A stretch of DNA of 64,000 nucleotides from Rhodocollybia butyracea (lineage: Eukaryota; Basidiomycota; Agaricomycetes; Agaricales; Omphalotaceae), in the NCBI GenBank assembly GCA_015501585.1, contig JADNRY010000273.1, positions 1 through 64,000 on the forward strand. Reading direction: 5' to 3'. Made by a program: the position numbers and the translations under genes. Shown here piece by piece: positions 46,156 to 58,849 of this stretch; position 1 is the stretch's first letter; each line of letters starts with the position of its first letter. The notes under the pieces are model-generated. The model was not told the origin of the DNA. It saw only the letters and a list, made by a program, of their open reading frames with translations, and searched no databases.

Positions 46156-48597
46156 AAGCAATCTGTTGGAGTGAACTAAGGAAGTCCGCCGAATAAGCTT
46201 AGACTTCACTCCGGTCTATAGCAGAAAGCCCTAGCAAACGTGCAGGGGAAAGATAACATTCTAAGCGAGTTTAAATACTACAGCTACAGAGAATATACAG
46301 AATAATATACGGGAAAATATAAGATAAAACACAAAATAAAACTAACGGCTGCACAGGAGAAACTTCGGCGAGCAATACCGATTGCTCACCTGACATCAAT
46401 ATCTCCAACACAATCCACGACAGTTGAGTGTCTGCAGGGGAGGAGCTCCGGACTACCCGGGAAGCCTTTGATCAAGCAATTGGTGGTCATGAAGAGCAGA
46501 CTACACTAGTAACTACGTCAACTTGTGTCTAAACTAATAATACATAGAGCGGGTCTGGAGAATGACTATCCACCTGACTAGGTCCGAGGTAAGCTGTAAG
46601 CGGCTTATCAGAGGATAAGTCAGCAGGCGATGAGAGTCCAGCCGCGCCATATTTGGCGCCCATTCAACTTCTCTTCAGATTCTCATCGCCAAACCAACTT
46701 TCGCATAATTTTCATCGAGCCCCACCCACCCTCTTCCTATTCAAATTCTAGCTTTCTGCTCCGCTTTAGACTGCGCATGCGATTACCCACCCGCGCGGGC
46801 TAAAGCCCCCCAAACTTGCCCCAAACACACTACTCTAGCATTAGTCATGTCTATTTATCTTCAATATTCCTTATATCTAGTATTCGACTCTTCAGCACAG
46901 TCTGACATATAATCTGTTCAACAACTGGTACTGGTATATGAACACAGTAGTATGCACATTGTACAATAAAAGTATAGAGTAGCGTGTACTTATAACTATG
47001 TAAGGTAGAGAGCAGTCAAATACTTTCCACGTCAGGTGATCAACATGTGACAGCTATATATGGTGAAATTCTCATCGAAAAAGAAAGATAAATAAGTAGA
47101 TAATCGTCCTGTCTACGGATGGCCAATCTGTTCCATGAATTTGTGTGAAATATGTTTAGGACTAATGTTACACCAAAACTCCGCCAAAAAGTAACTAATT
47201 GAGAGAAGAGTAGCAAAAACTAGCCTCAAAGGCTTGTCCATTGCATACCGCATGCCTTTGCCCGATGAATGGCTCAGAAATCTAAAAGGGAGTTTAGGCT
47301 CGATAGGAGCCAGAGAAGTCTGTTCACCTTAATAACGGCAAAAAACAGGTGAGAATCACAGGTGCGGCTACAGCGGCTACCCAGAATCCAGATATAGATG
47401 ATCGTCAGGCAGTATAGGGTACAAATGTCATACAATCCCTCTGGACTATGCCTGACTCTTTAACGAGTGACCTAAACTTGAATTTATGTTCAAATAGTTG
47501 TATATTCTTTTGTTGTTCTTACTCTACTTATCTCATGTGTATTTTGTAAACTCCTCATTCATTTCTTGGCTAACAATTACCTTACATGCAGATCATGTAT
47601 TTCATAGTGTTTACAACAGATTGTTGGGACCAATAAGAGAGCATACCTCTACTTAATTTTATAATGCTTTTACAGTGATTTTCAAGGATAATGACTATAT
47701 TAGGATATGTGACATCCGTGTGACTATCGTCAGGTGACGTAGGTGGGGTTTGGCTGCTCTCTACCTTACACACGGGATTTAGAAAAAAATACACTGAGCA
47801 AATTCTTAATCTAAAACCTATTTTTTTACACATGTATTGTAATTTTCAAAAGAGCAGATACAATATAATCTTTCTGGTATATTAAGACGACACCCAAAAT
47901 ATACAGTTTTGACTTAGATTTTGAACTGCATGAAATACAAACCAAAATACCATCTATCCTATCAGCTAGAAAGCCAGTAAAAAAATATGCTTTACAAAGA
48001 CAACTTGTAAGTATGGCATATACTCACTGCCACCATCCGTTTATACTTTGTTTCATCCCAGATAACCTTACCATACCGACAACCACCACCGTTAGTTCTT
48101 ATTGTTGCTAGTAGGCCTCGCGTCTCGCCGTTTGGAATATAACATGGTCCTGTCAATACATGTGATTGTCAGTGTTTCTGTCGAGACTAAACGACAGCCT
48201 TTCACAACTCAAGTGAAATGTTATAGATACACTGAGTAGAAAGCAAAGCTGAAATGACAACTCTTAGAAAAATGGAAATGACAGTAGAAATATGAAGTTT
48301 ACACAATCCTTTTGCAGATAACAAAAGTCCAGGTGAAAGTTCCGCTTTCCAAAAAGTAGAAATAACGCTGTTGCGTCAGGCCAGTGTTTGTGGTAGTTTG
48401 CTTTAAACAGGCAACACAAATCTGGTTTAAAGTCATCATGGACACTGCAAAAGCAAATGATATTTCTATCATAAGTACATAGCTCAATTAGATCACTGTG
48501 TGTCCAGGTGAGCTAGGTCTAGCGCAACAAACAGAGCCAGAGTGAGCAACCGGTAGTGCAAACAGTGATTGAAACCTACTGAGACTTGCTTCCCCAT
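46156..48597. other. Long stretch without a supported gene
   Basis: AT-rich sequence. The 60-83-codon frames on the minus strand are isolated and have no recognisable domain. It may be further transposon debris linked to the pseudogene beginning at 48598. Confidence 0.4.
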
Positions 48598-49290
48598 TCA
48601 CAAGTCCTCATCTTCATTGCTCTCCGAGTCAGAATTTGCCTGCATGGTCAAAGTCCACTGGTCAAAGTTAGATAGATCCATTGACGGAATTTCAAGCCCC
48701 TCTCTGGCAGGAACAGAGAGCTGCAAGAGGAAACAACGGTGATAAAGCGAGGGAGGGAGTCCCTTCTTTACTGTTTGGTTGCTCCTTTGTTCAGTCCTGC
48801 TGCAACAAAATTTTGGATGTGGCCTGTTGTTTTTGCACAGACTATGATCATGATATCCAAGGACTGTTTTTGAGTCCCTGTCAAGATCACTCATCATCTG
48901 GGATATGATTTGCCGTCGGTAGTGGGAAATTGTGACTATCAACCCTCCCTTGTTGTCAGACTCTTCTAATGACATCCCTTCATGCCCAAGGATATTGAGA
49001 ACTTGTCAAGTTTGATGTAGCTTGGTGCAATCAATTTGGCTGGCCAATGGCAGTAGTGTGCTCTCCAGTAGACTCACACCTAGCTGCCGGCGAGCAAATT
49101 TCTAGGCAATGAGCAAGAAGTCAGCTGTGTAGGTGCAACAGATCAGAATTCTTACTGCATTTTTTTGACTGTTGATTTGACAATTATCCTTGTGAAGCTT
49201 GGAGTACTGATCAGCTTGCTCTTTAGCCTCTTGACTGGTATTTGGGTATTTATGTGGAGGTATGCGAAAGGTGCTATAAAACAACCTAAC
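48598..49290 (-). pseudogene. C-terminal part of a transposon-associated protein, decayed
   Basis: On the minus strand a frame ending at 48598 carries an EGMSLEESDNKGG segment and a GLPPSLYH...EGLEIPS segment, with an acidic end (SDSESNEDEDL). From memory of the family, this layout (GMSSDES, then GLP.NFYD) is typical of the C-terminus of a large uncharacterised protein family that multiplies with transposons in Agaricomycetes. Upstream on the same strand, a continuation through 49290 is interrupted by a TGA near 49010. The matching N-terminal part lies at about 51460-52990, with other sequence inserted between them. Confidence 0.5.
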
Positions 49291-49700
49291 AAAAACACTA
49301 CCACACCTAACCAGACTATCAATATGTAAGGGAGCGAGGGTGGGTTGTCAGAGATTCCCTGAGGGAAAGTCTTGTAATATCAGATGTATGCGCGCAACTG
49401 CTTCAGGTTCAAGACTGTAGCGCTAATGTGGGTAACTAAGCTTAGACAACTCTTAGAACTAAGTCGAGAGAAGCCTAGTAGTTGGGGTGTATGAGTGTAT
49501 GAGGGAACCAGATGTGTATGTCCAAATCAATTAACCAAAACCAAAACCAATACAACAAAACTAAGATTCTCCTAGGCAAACTCTGGCTCTAGCTAGAATA
49601 GTAATCTCAAGGTTTGTCAACCACCCTAGGCAAACTCTGGCACTAGCTGCTGTGACACCATAAAGTCCTTGACCAAACTCTGGGCCAAGCTACGATATTC

Positions 49701-50010
49701 ATCAGGAAAAGCCGTTTTTGCCTAGGTGACCCCAGAGTGGCCTAAAGCAAACTATGTGAACCTATGAATCCTATGGCATCCTAGGAATTTGGGCTCGTCC
49801 CTTGCCAGTCAAGGCTCTTGAGGATTCCCTAGGGTATCCTAGGCAAACCCAGGGCAAACCTGGGCACACCTAGGCTTGCCTAGGGAATCCTCAAGAGCCT
49901 TGACTGGCAAGGGACGAGCCCAAATTCCTAGGATGCCATAGGATTCATAGGTTACCTAGTTTGCTTTAGGCCACTCTGGGGTCACCTAGGCAAAAACGGC
50001 TTTTCCTGAT
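49701..50010. mobile_element. Palindromic MITE, copy 1
   Basis: Starts ATCAGGAAAAGCCG and ends in its inverse CGGCTTTTCCTGAT. The arms are about 130 bases long and nearly identical (only a few mismatches), with a short centre rich in CCTAGG and GGCAAACC words. The same element recurs at 53000-53381. There is no clear target duplication and no coding capacity. Confidence 0.9.
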
Positions 50011-51459
50011 GTTGTGAGTGAACTTAATCACTAGGAACTTGTACCACAATCTTAGTGGCTCATCTAACTTCATGAAGAAGTCAACTAAGGAACCCTCACT
50101 CTGGAGCCAAATAATCCCTTACTAAAAGCTGTCCCTTCTAAGGAAGCAACTAGATTTGAGTTGATCTGGAGTTCGAGAGAACTCTACACACTTAAATTCG
50201 ATCAAGATATAAATGGACTTTGCGAAGCGCGTGAAGTTAGATTACTTTCTAAAGATCACCAAGTCAGGAGGCGTCACGCTACTGATCCCGTGGGGACATT
50301 CGATGGAGCACTGGTCTTAGCAGTCAAGTTGAGGGCAAGAAACTTTGAGGTGAAGGAACACAACCAATCTCATACAGGGGAGGTGGCAGGTAACTTGTCT
50401 TATTGAATAAATATGTCTGGCTTATATACTGAGTAGAGAGAGTTTAATATGAAAAATAGATGAAACAAATATTGAGAGAGACGGAAAGAGAGTGGAACAG
50501 AGGAATCTGGCTCGGAAAGGAAACTCCAGCCTATATATGGTACAAACAATAAAGAAATAGTCTATTCTTGGGTATATATCAGAGGTAAAATATGATTTCA
50601 TGAGGATTAACATAGTTGTAAAGTGTTTTGATCCGAGTGAGGTTTCTCCGACTACTCCACAATTCTCTGGGGTCAGGAGTACCTTTACGCTTCATGATCA
50701 CTTGCCACCCGGTTTCCCTTGGGTGAATTTCATTCTATTCCCCGGATAGTTCTGTCCATCCTGAGTGTAATTAACATTCTCTCGAGAAGGCCTGTTGTCT
50801 AGCTTTCCAACGACACCACTTATGATAGTCTCGAGCAACTGCGCTGAGTATGTACAACTGATTCCTGATAGTCGGCTTTAACAGATAAGACCTCCCATGT
50901 ATGATTTCTAAGATCAAATGTTTTGATTTGCCAAGGCTATCCCGGCACGTAGCTTTCTGTAGGACCGCTAAGCATGTTTCTACTGTCTTTGCAGTTACGA
51001 CCGGTGCCGCGAATAGACCTCTACGGTTTCCTCGGGATTGTTCTGGTCCATTGTTACAGACTGTAAAGTCCACATCTTAACATAGCTCGTTGGGGGTCTT
51101 AGTGTGAGGGATGCCTTCCCTCGAGTAATGCATTGGCTTAGTACTTATCCTGCTTCAAGATGTCCTGTAGTTTAGAGAGTATACACTCTTGGGTATAACT
51201 AGATTGATGATCTAGTGTTACATCTCCGGGCAGCCCAGGTATCCTTGCTAGCTTGGCTCTAGGCTACGCTTGTGGGCGTACCTTCACGGCTTGCTGAGTA
51301 TTATTGTTAAGTTCTTTGCCTCGGCAACAGCTATCACACTCAGGCTCCGTATAGCTCTCTTATTGCATTGTATAATGTGTACAAAATGTCAAAATGTATG
51401 GTTACACACCTTAGGCCAATTTTAGGCCTAATACTGGTCTCAAGGTTATCATCCTTGCC
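50011..51459. other. Unassigned segment inside the pseudogene
   Basis: It separates the two halves of the decayed minus-strand gene. A 100-codon minus frame at 50771-51073 has no stop but no recognisable domain. It may be part of another inserted element. Nothing firmer can be said. Confidence 0.35.
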
Positions 51460-52990
51460 AATGCACTGACCATACTGTGCCCAAGATGTTTAGGCTTCTT
51501 TGATAAAGTCTGAGAAGAATGCCTTCAAAGCTTCAGTGCCGATGTCACCTTCAATCCGGTATGCTTCTTTCCTATCAGGAGTAAACATCAACATGTTGGT
51601 GATAACAAGTTTGTTCCACTACGATTTGTGATAGCTATCACCAAAATGAAGGCAATATTGAGTCTGATCGGTGGGACCTGGCCCCTCGCCCTTCTCAAAT
51701 GCCTCAGCAACACTATCATCATTTGGGGAATATGAACAGAAGTCTGTGATGTTTGTCTGTTGAGTCATTTCACAGAAGCACGATCGCAAGTAGTCCTAGG
51801 TCCATATGTCAAAAATCATTGAAAGCAACCAAGCGGAGGTTTTGACTTACCCTCCAGAGTTTTTCATCTTCTTTAGAAAGCTGGTTAAGAGCTGTTTTTT
51901 TTGATTTCACACTTGTGAGCCAAACTGCCTGGTTTGGCAACTTGACTCCTGCGCTGGCAACTATGAGGTGTAGCTGGAGATGAATGAGGTGTTATGGGGG
52001 GAGGCTGGGCTGCAAATGCCGCAGCAACTGAGTCCCTAACAAGGGTGGCAAGGCCGGGAGCATTTGAAGTTGCGTTCTGAGGTTGTGAACCTTCACCCAG
52101 GTTGACATCTTTGTGCAGATGGTTCCAAGTAGTCTGAGTTGTGTCCTGGAACAAAGCTTGGGAAGAGGGCACTCCTGGGGAGGACTCTGTCTCGAACGCC
52201 ATCTGTTATGCAAGTTGAAAATCTCAGTGTCACGTTCCTCCTGGATAAAGGTCAGGCTTTATATACCGTGCTAGTAGAATATACCTTTTCTTACTGGATT
52301 TGGTCATGTTGATGCTTCTACAGTCGCATTTTTAGACAGGTTAAATCAGAGATTGAAGGACATACCATTTCCTCGAGTTGTTGTTCAAACCAAGTTTTTT
52401 GTTGATCCAAGGCTTCTTGCTGAGCCTTCTGAACCATTTCTGCCTTGGCATTGGCCTGAGTTAAGTTTGTCAGTGCAAACTTGTTCATAGATAGTGGGAC
52501 TTACAGCTTTGGCCTGTATCTTTTCTTGAGAAATCTAGAGAAAATTAATAAACCACGGATGGGAGCAATGAAGAAATAGGGCTCACTCAAGCTTGATCGG
52601 CATTGGCTTGCTCCTAGTGGAACAAGGTGAATACAGGTCTATTCATGAAACAGAGACAAACAAACTTGTGCCTCTTTCTGGGCAGCTTCATTCTGCCTTC
52701 AATTGAGCTCATTCAGTGTTTCTTGGCCAAGGTGTTTGAGCCTTTCGATCTTCCTCATAAGCATCTTGTTTGTCACAATAGCTTCTCTGTTTGCTTCCAA
52801 TTGCTACAAGATCATCAGCAACAAACCATAGTAGACCATGGCTATTTACACGTTACCTTATCAAACTCTTCCCAGCAGGGACCAGCCACTGCCCAAGCTT
52901 TGTCGGGTTGAGGATAGGATCTGGGAGCAGGAGCATTGCCTGCTGCCTCCTCAAATTCCCCAGGTCATTTATGCAAATAGGGCATGTAAG
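51460..52990 (-). pseudogene. N-terminal part of a transposon-associated coiled-coil protein
   Basis: On the minus strand, exon-like blocks encode a Glu/Gln/Ala-rich coiled coil (for example NAKAEMVQKAQQEALDQQ near 52370-52460), a start MAFETESSPGVPSSQ at 52202, a basic linker (near 51900-52000), and a block at 51480-51780 with EAFEKGEGPGPTDQTQYC and WNKLVI. The GEGPGP...WN.LVI pattern is shared by the same expanded family as the piece at 48598-49290. In-frame stops occur before WNKLVI, after FIKEA, and in the coiled coil near 52693. The gene is therefore dead, and its two halves are split by about 2.2 kb. Confidence 0.5.
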
Positions 52991-52999
52991 ATGTGGATC

Positions 53000-53381
53000 A
53001 TCAGGAAAAGCCGTTTTTGCCTAGGTGACCCCAGAGTGGCCTAAAGCAAACTAGGTGACCTATGAATCCTATGGCATCCTAGGAATTTGGGCTTGTCCTT
53101 TGCCAGTCAAGGCTCTTGAGGATTCCCTAGGCAAGCCTAGGTTTGCCCAGGCTTGCCCAGGTGCTCCTGGGGAACACCTGGGGAACACCTGGGAAACACC
53201 TGGGCAAACCTGGGCAAACCTAGGCTTGCCCTGGGTTTGCCTAGGATACCCTAGGGAATCCTCAAGGACCTTGACTGGCAAGGGACAAGCCCAAATTCCT
53301 AGGATGCCATAGGATTCATAGGTCACCTAGTTTGCTTTAGGCCACTCTGGGGTCACCTAGGCAAAAACGGCTTTTCCTGAT
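53000..53381. mobile_element. Palindromic MITE, copy 2
   Basis: Same family as 49701-50010, with arms of about 130-140 bases from ATCAGGAAAAG to CTTTTCCTGAT. The centre is 70 bases longer and contains tandem GGAACACCTGG and GGGCAAACCT units. Because the arms are nearly perfect inverses, both strands encode almost the same peptide (MTYESYGILGIWACPLPVK), which is an artefact of the palindrome. Confidence 0.9.
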
Positions 53382-55280
53382 ATGATGGTTGTTGTGTGGA
53401 TGTTTTGGTTGGCTGCAGTAGGTTATTGAAAAAAGAAGGCCTTTCTGTGGACAATTAATGGATATATAGAATACTCATGAAACTGTATTGTGGCGTGATT
53501 TTGCGTTGAGCTGCATCTTATTGGGACATCTCACTTAACTGATAGAGATCATTATGGTTTATGAACCTATTGTCCAAGATATGCTAGCATTATCAATTCT
53601 TCTACAACTGAATTAATGGCTTAAGGCCCCATCCCCATCTCTGAAACCATGCTATGTAAGGTGCCAAAGAATCCCTAGCTTTATCTAAAATCACAATAGA
53701 GGGCGAACATCTGATGTTGGTTTTTTCTTAGTTGTGCGCTTTTCATTCTCCTGTTGCTCCTTTTCACCCTCCTCCCTCTTCTCCTTTTCTCTTCTCTCCT
53801 TGGCAGAGAGTGTGTCCTTCTTGGATTTGAACTGATCCTTCAGAAGAAGATCTGCTCCCCAGTGCTTTTGGTGGGCGCTGAATTGCAGGATGACTGACTT
53901 GACCTAGAATTCTTCAGATCAGTGGATATAGCATCAATAATGAATTGCAAAACTGACATGCTGTCTGGCTTTGCCTAACATCAACACTGCCTGCCCAGAA
54001 AATGGCTTCTTGATGTCCAAATGGAAGTCAACTGCTTGTCTAGCAATGAACTGACAAAGGTAAGAAATCTGAACATATCAATCATACTATATTTGACATA
54101 CGCGGTAACTGGTTATAAGCAGTTCAGACCATGGAGCAGTTTTGACATCTTTTGCATTGAGGGGTCGGGGAATGAGGATTGGACGCAGCTGCAAAGCAGG
54201 GGAATTGTGTCTGGTGGATGTTTCATCTTCTCCATTGGTAGATTCTCTGTTGGATGTAAGAGGTGACTCTGATCCTGTTGAAGCATTGGGGGTATTTTCT
54301 GGAATTTCCTCCACCTCCACTCTGGTGCGAATATACAGTTTAGAAGGAAGGTTGTGGTGTATAAAGAGAGGATGCTTAAGCCGGCAAGGAATGGAAGTCG
54401 CATAGAGCGGAATTACCCGAGGTCACACAGCAATCCTCAAAGTAGTGAAGGTAGAGACTGAGGTAGAGTGTGTGGTCAGGACCACATTGGCAGTGAAGGT
54501 AGAACTAGAGTTTGAAGTGGTTGGGCTTATATTCATGATAAGGGAAATCTGTGCAAGTACAAGGTGAATCCGAACGCACAAGTTATATATATACAACCTT
54601 TGTTTTTTGTCAGTCACCTGGACAAGAAAACAACAACATAACATATACCATATATGGTCAAGTTGAAGCTCCCATTAGACAATAAGAACAAGACAGCTGT
54701 CCCATGCTGTCAAGAATAAGAACAAAGACAAAAGCATGGTTAAACTGAAACATTCAATATTTATAAAAAGAATGCAAAAGATGAAAGGGACTCTTACCTA
54801 ACTATGAACTTTTTTCGTAGCAGCTCTATCTCTGCCTCCAGCATTGAACACTGCAGATACATCCTGCATGGGTTGTTGAAGGGCCAACACGGTGCCATTG
54901 CATGTGTCTCTGCTCATCCTTTAGGAACCTTTGTAACCTCCGGAGGTATGTGACCTCTGCTCTAAATGTTCAGATTAATGAAAATCACCCAGGGGAAGCC
55001 GGGACCAAAGTCTGGCACTTACCAAGTACAAAAGTAATACCCAGTCCTATAGGAGCATCAGACAGAGGTATCACAATGGCAATAGTCTGGATTACAAGGC
55101 CGAATGACCAGGAAGAGGGTCTTGCTTATGGTACAGAACACAGGTTCATCTGTATCTGGAAAAAGAACAACAAAGGAAACAGAGTAAGTCACCCCCTGCA
55201 CATTGAAGCTGGTTATTGTCAATAACATACCTACTCTAGTTTACCGAAATCTACTGTGATTGACTTGTAGGGGGGGTGAC
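53382..55280. other. Decayed coding-like sequence, not assignable
   Basis: The minus strand carries a Lys/Glu-rich low-complexity segment (KERREKEKREEGEKEQ, near 53790-53820) and an acidic frame at 54087-54320. The plus strand has a 107-codon frame at 54902-55225. None links into a gene I can support. It is probably old transposon sequence next to the LTR. Confidence 0.35.
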
Positions 55281-56029
55281 TGTAAGGATCTAGGCGGATC
55301 CTTATTGCGACGGGTTGATGTACTATCTCGAATAGAAGCGGCGGAACGTTTCCGACGGGATGATTCGATGATAGTGTACTCGATCTGGGAATAGCGACGA
55401 CGTGAAACGTACGAGCGGAATCCGGAAGTGTAATAGAATGAACCGTACGAGTAAGCCTAGGAACGGAATAGGTTTCCGACTCTAAGGGTAGGACCCGCTG
55501 GGCGCAAGCGTTTTCGAATACGAGTTATTGGCGGCGGCAAGTCGAGCGGAAGCTGACTTGATAGAGCGCAATGAATCGGAATCGAAGAGAGTATATTGCG
55601 GAGTGAAGAAAACGATAGAGTGAAGAAATAGAGTAAAAGAAACTGATAAGTCGGGAAATGAGTCGGTAACTGGGGGGTTGTTTCAATATAGCAAATCTAG
55701 AGTATCAGAGATATCGACGAGTATTTAAGAGTAAGGAGGATATACAGGGTCGTGAAAAGTACGTAGACAATCAGTTAAGGTGAAAGGGAAAGTACTACAA
55801 GGGACAAGCGGGAACGGAAATAATACAAGGGCATATCTCGGAATGGAACAAGGCAAGTGGAGAGACGGAAAGGTAGTGAGTAAGACTTGTGGAAGAGTTA
55901 GTAATAGGTAATTATGGCGGTTGTGATTGCGCCATCGAGAAGAAGTCGGGAGCGGAACTAACGGGATAAGTCGGGAGAGCGGAACCGACGGAATGAAACG
56001 AGAATAGAGCGGGAGTACGGGGCATGACA
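55281..56029 (-). repeat. LTR of the Ty3/gypsy element (3' LTR)
   Basis: On the minus strand this 749-bp block begins TGTCATGCCCCG and ends GATCCTTACA, i.e. TG...CA, as LTRs do. It is directly preceded (minus-strand sense) by a G8 polypurine tract and lies downstream of a minus-strand pol, so it is the 3' LTR. The 5' LTR is missing from the window, so identity between LTRs cannot confirm the borders. The host side is GTGAC at 55276-55280, which would be the target duplication. Confidence 0.7.
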
Positions 56030-56043
56030 TTACCCCCCCCTTC
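56030..56043 (-). other. Polypurine tract of the retroelement
   Basis: Minus-strand sequence GAAGGGGGGGGTAA abuts the LTR start TGTCATG. This is the expected primer site for plus-strand DNA synthesis and fixes the orientation of the element. Confidence 0.7.
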
Positions 56044-56245
56044 AGGCTCCGAGCCCTCGAGGAGTAGGACTCGTATGTGATTGTGACTCGGGTGCTATCG
56101 GCGTCGTCGGGATACGTAAGAATGCTCCCGAGAGAAGCTTCTCCGATCGTCGAGTCATGCAGGGTTGAACTTTTTGGTGGCTGAGTAATAACTTCTCCTT
56201 CTCTAACCACCACCTGCATCGCTGCTGATCGTCCTCGACTGTACA

Positions 56246-58849
56246 ATGTCTGAAGCCGCCCACTGCTCTGCTTGCTTTAAAATCCACAGCGTCGAAACTT
56301 CGTTTATCCTAGAACATGCTGGCATTTTCGAATCCACTCGTGCTGAAGTGAGATGTTCCTTATGTCGAGAAACCGCTAGCGCCTGCATCCGACCCGACGA
56401 ATCCCTTACTTGTAACTTGTGTCACAAGCGCAAGAAACAATGCGACTTTTTTACTCTCCTTCGGTTCTGCGCGTACGCGAATCTGGAAGGAATTCATGTA
56501 TCGGAAGCTGTTGCTCGATTGCGCGGGGCTCCCAAAATCCTAGACTTCCCTGCAGAATTGTACAAGAAGGCGTTGAAGGTTTTAGAGGCTCGGAGTAATC
56601 GTCCCAGTGAATTGGGCCGCATTATGGATGAACGGGAGCGTCTGTTTCCACAGGCTGACGAGGATACTGAGAGATTGAGGGAGTTCATAGCGACGGACAG
56701 GGCGCAAGATCCCAGTCGTGGTGGAGTTGTCGTCGAGAAACGTCGGAAACACCCCAAGAAGATGAAGAAGACGAAGAATCCGGAGAAGTTGCGCAATGTT
56801 CCTTCATCACAGTCGCATGATCGTCACGGCCCTCTTCGTGTTCTCATCCCAGCACTTCCGCGAGTTGCCGCTCCCGTTCCTCTTGCTCCTATTCCGTTAC
56901 CAACCATTGTTTCCCCAACTTCACCCCCTCATCCTTCTTCTTCGACGGACCCTTCTCTACGAACCAAGTGTGCGGCTCCCGTAGAAGCTGACTCGAACCG
57001 CAACGTTCGACCTCGCTTAGACAACTCTATTCCATTGGCTCCTACCCGCGCTCCTGTCGATATGGGTAAGATGATTCCCCATGTCCCCCTTCCCTCGCAG
57101 GACTTGAACGCCCAATTCCACTCTCGAGGGTATAACTTGGAGCAGCAATCCTTCCTGGCGGATTTTGTTGGTAATCATCGCTCGACCGTCCAGGAACTTC
57201 AAGAGGAGCGGGATCGTGCAGCGCGTTATCGCTCGGAGAGGGATCACTTGCGACAGGAACTCGCTGAGGTAACTTCTCGTAGTGCGGGTTTCGAAGCGGA
57301 AGCGCACGTAGAACGTACTCGTGCAGAACTGCTTGCCGTGCAGTTGAAGGAGTCGACCTCGTCATCCGCGGTGTTGCGGAAGGAATTCTTGAAATCCAGG
57401 GAACGGACTAAGGAACTTGAGCAGCGGCTTGCTGTGAGGCCCCCAATGGTAACGGATTCGGAGGAGTTCTTGCATTTGGAAGAAGTGAGTATTCTTCTGG
57501 GCAATTATCTTACCGCTCCCTGACTTTTCCACTCGCAGGAGAATCGTCGTTTATGCGCCTCAGAGGATCACCTTCGCGAAGAGCTGAAGCGGGCGGAAGG
57601 AACTTTCGAGGCTATCCAGAGTAATCATGAAGAAGTGTTGCGTCGGAACGATCGCATTGTGGAGGCAAGTCGTCGAGTTCAATGGGGGAAGGAAGCTTTG
57701 GAATCTCAGTTGCGCGAGGCTCGGTACGAGATGAGTGCCTTGGGAAACATGCTGAAGAGTGCCGCTGGTTCCTCCAACGATTCCTTGGTCCGAAAGCTTC
57801 AGTCCGACCGGGAACTTTTGATACTGGAGCGCAACATTGCGCTCGAGTATGCGCTCATGCTCCGCCAACTGGATCTTCCCGGGTTCATCAACCGATTCGA
57901 GCAACGCGTAACGGAACCCGTGTTCCGATTGTACAACTTGTTGAGCGTTTCCGACGATCCCGCCGTGGCCGATTCTCCTCTGTTTGTCGAAGCGCATTCC
58001 GCCCTTTCCGACGCCATTCCTTCCATTACTAACGAAGCTTGTCGATCCCAATTGGCCCTTCGTATGGTTCTGGAAGACTTCGATTTGCAGTACCCGCACG
58101 TTCGCCGACTTCTGCAACGTTCTTCCAGCCATCGTAGTGAGCAAACGTTGGCCAGAAATGCCGGCTTTGAAGCGGTGATTTCATCCATCGAGCCTGTATT
58201 TGATCAGGATCGTACAATCCGGTACGGGCGCTTTCTACAATTCACCCCCGACCTCTTCCCGTTGCAAAACCTTCGTGACGCCCAGGGTTCCTCCCTCCGC
58301 GAGGCGATTAGGGGGTTACTGGATGGGTTAGATGTCGTGGCCTATTCCCCCAGCTCGCCAGTTCTTCCCGGAACCGTCAATTCCTCCGTGAATTACTCGC
58401 CGCTCGCCAATCCTTCCTCCTCTCCTGCAGTGCCCGCTGAGCGTGTTATTCCCTCGGCGATGGTTACTGTAGGTACCCAAACGTCGCCCAATGCACCTGA
58501 ACCACTAGAAGACATGGAAGACCTTGATTATATGAGCGATGGGGAGATTTTCGGTAGTCGCAATGAGGAGGAGATCGAGGTGGATGAACTTGAAGACGAG
58601 GATTCTTCGGCTGGAGTCGTCGTTGTCGAGAGTGGGGCGTCAACGGGTATCCTGGATTTGGAGGTTTCCGTGGTCGTGGACGATGGTATGGATGTGGTTG
58701 TTGACGCAATCGGTTCCGTGGATGGTAATGCCGAAGTAGTTTCCTCCGTCCCGAGTCCTTCTTTGTTCCTTCCCGACCCCAATAATCCCTTGTTCCTTCC
58801 CTCCAGTGAGCCTAGTTCAACCGGTAGTACTTTGCTAGAAACGTCGTAA
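56246..58849 (+). CDS. Cys-rich coiled-coil protein, antisense gene in retroelement
   Basis: Two exons, 56246-57484 and 57539-58849 (GTGAGT donor, CTCGCAG acceptor, phase 0), give 849 residues with no stop. The N-terminus has eight cysteines (C7, C10, C37, C40, C47, C56, C59, C66), including CSAC, CSLC and CNLC followed by the basic HKRKKQC, suggesting a zinc-binding, possibly DNA-binding, domain. Then come a basic stretch (RRKHPKKMKKTKNPEK, about 168-183), a Pro/Ser-rich linker, long coiled coils (about 305-410 and 415-480), a helical region, and an acidic tail rich in D, E and V. The gene lies between pol and the 3' LTR but is read in the opposite direction to the retroelement. I do not recognise the family. 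An element-borne accessory gene is inferred. An independent host gene is less likely given its exact placement between the polypurine tract and pol. Confidence 0.75.

Noticed and set aside
53055..53326. Two 85-codon frames on opposite strands with nearly the same peptide
   Set aside because: This is a direct consequence of the palindromic MITE, whose arms read the same on both strands.
55725..56246. 173-codon minus-strand frame within the LTR
   Set aside because: Lies inside the LTR, is compositionally odd (rich in P, S, L) and matches no gag or env feature.
57560..58144. 194-codon minus-strand frame overlapping the antisense gene
   Set aside because: It is a shadow of the long plus-strand coding exon, has no retroelement domain (gag, protease or env) and runs in the wrong order for the element.
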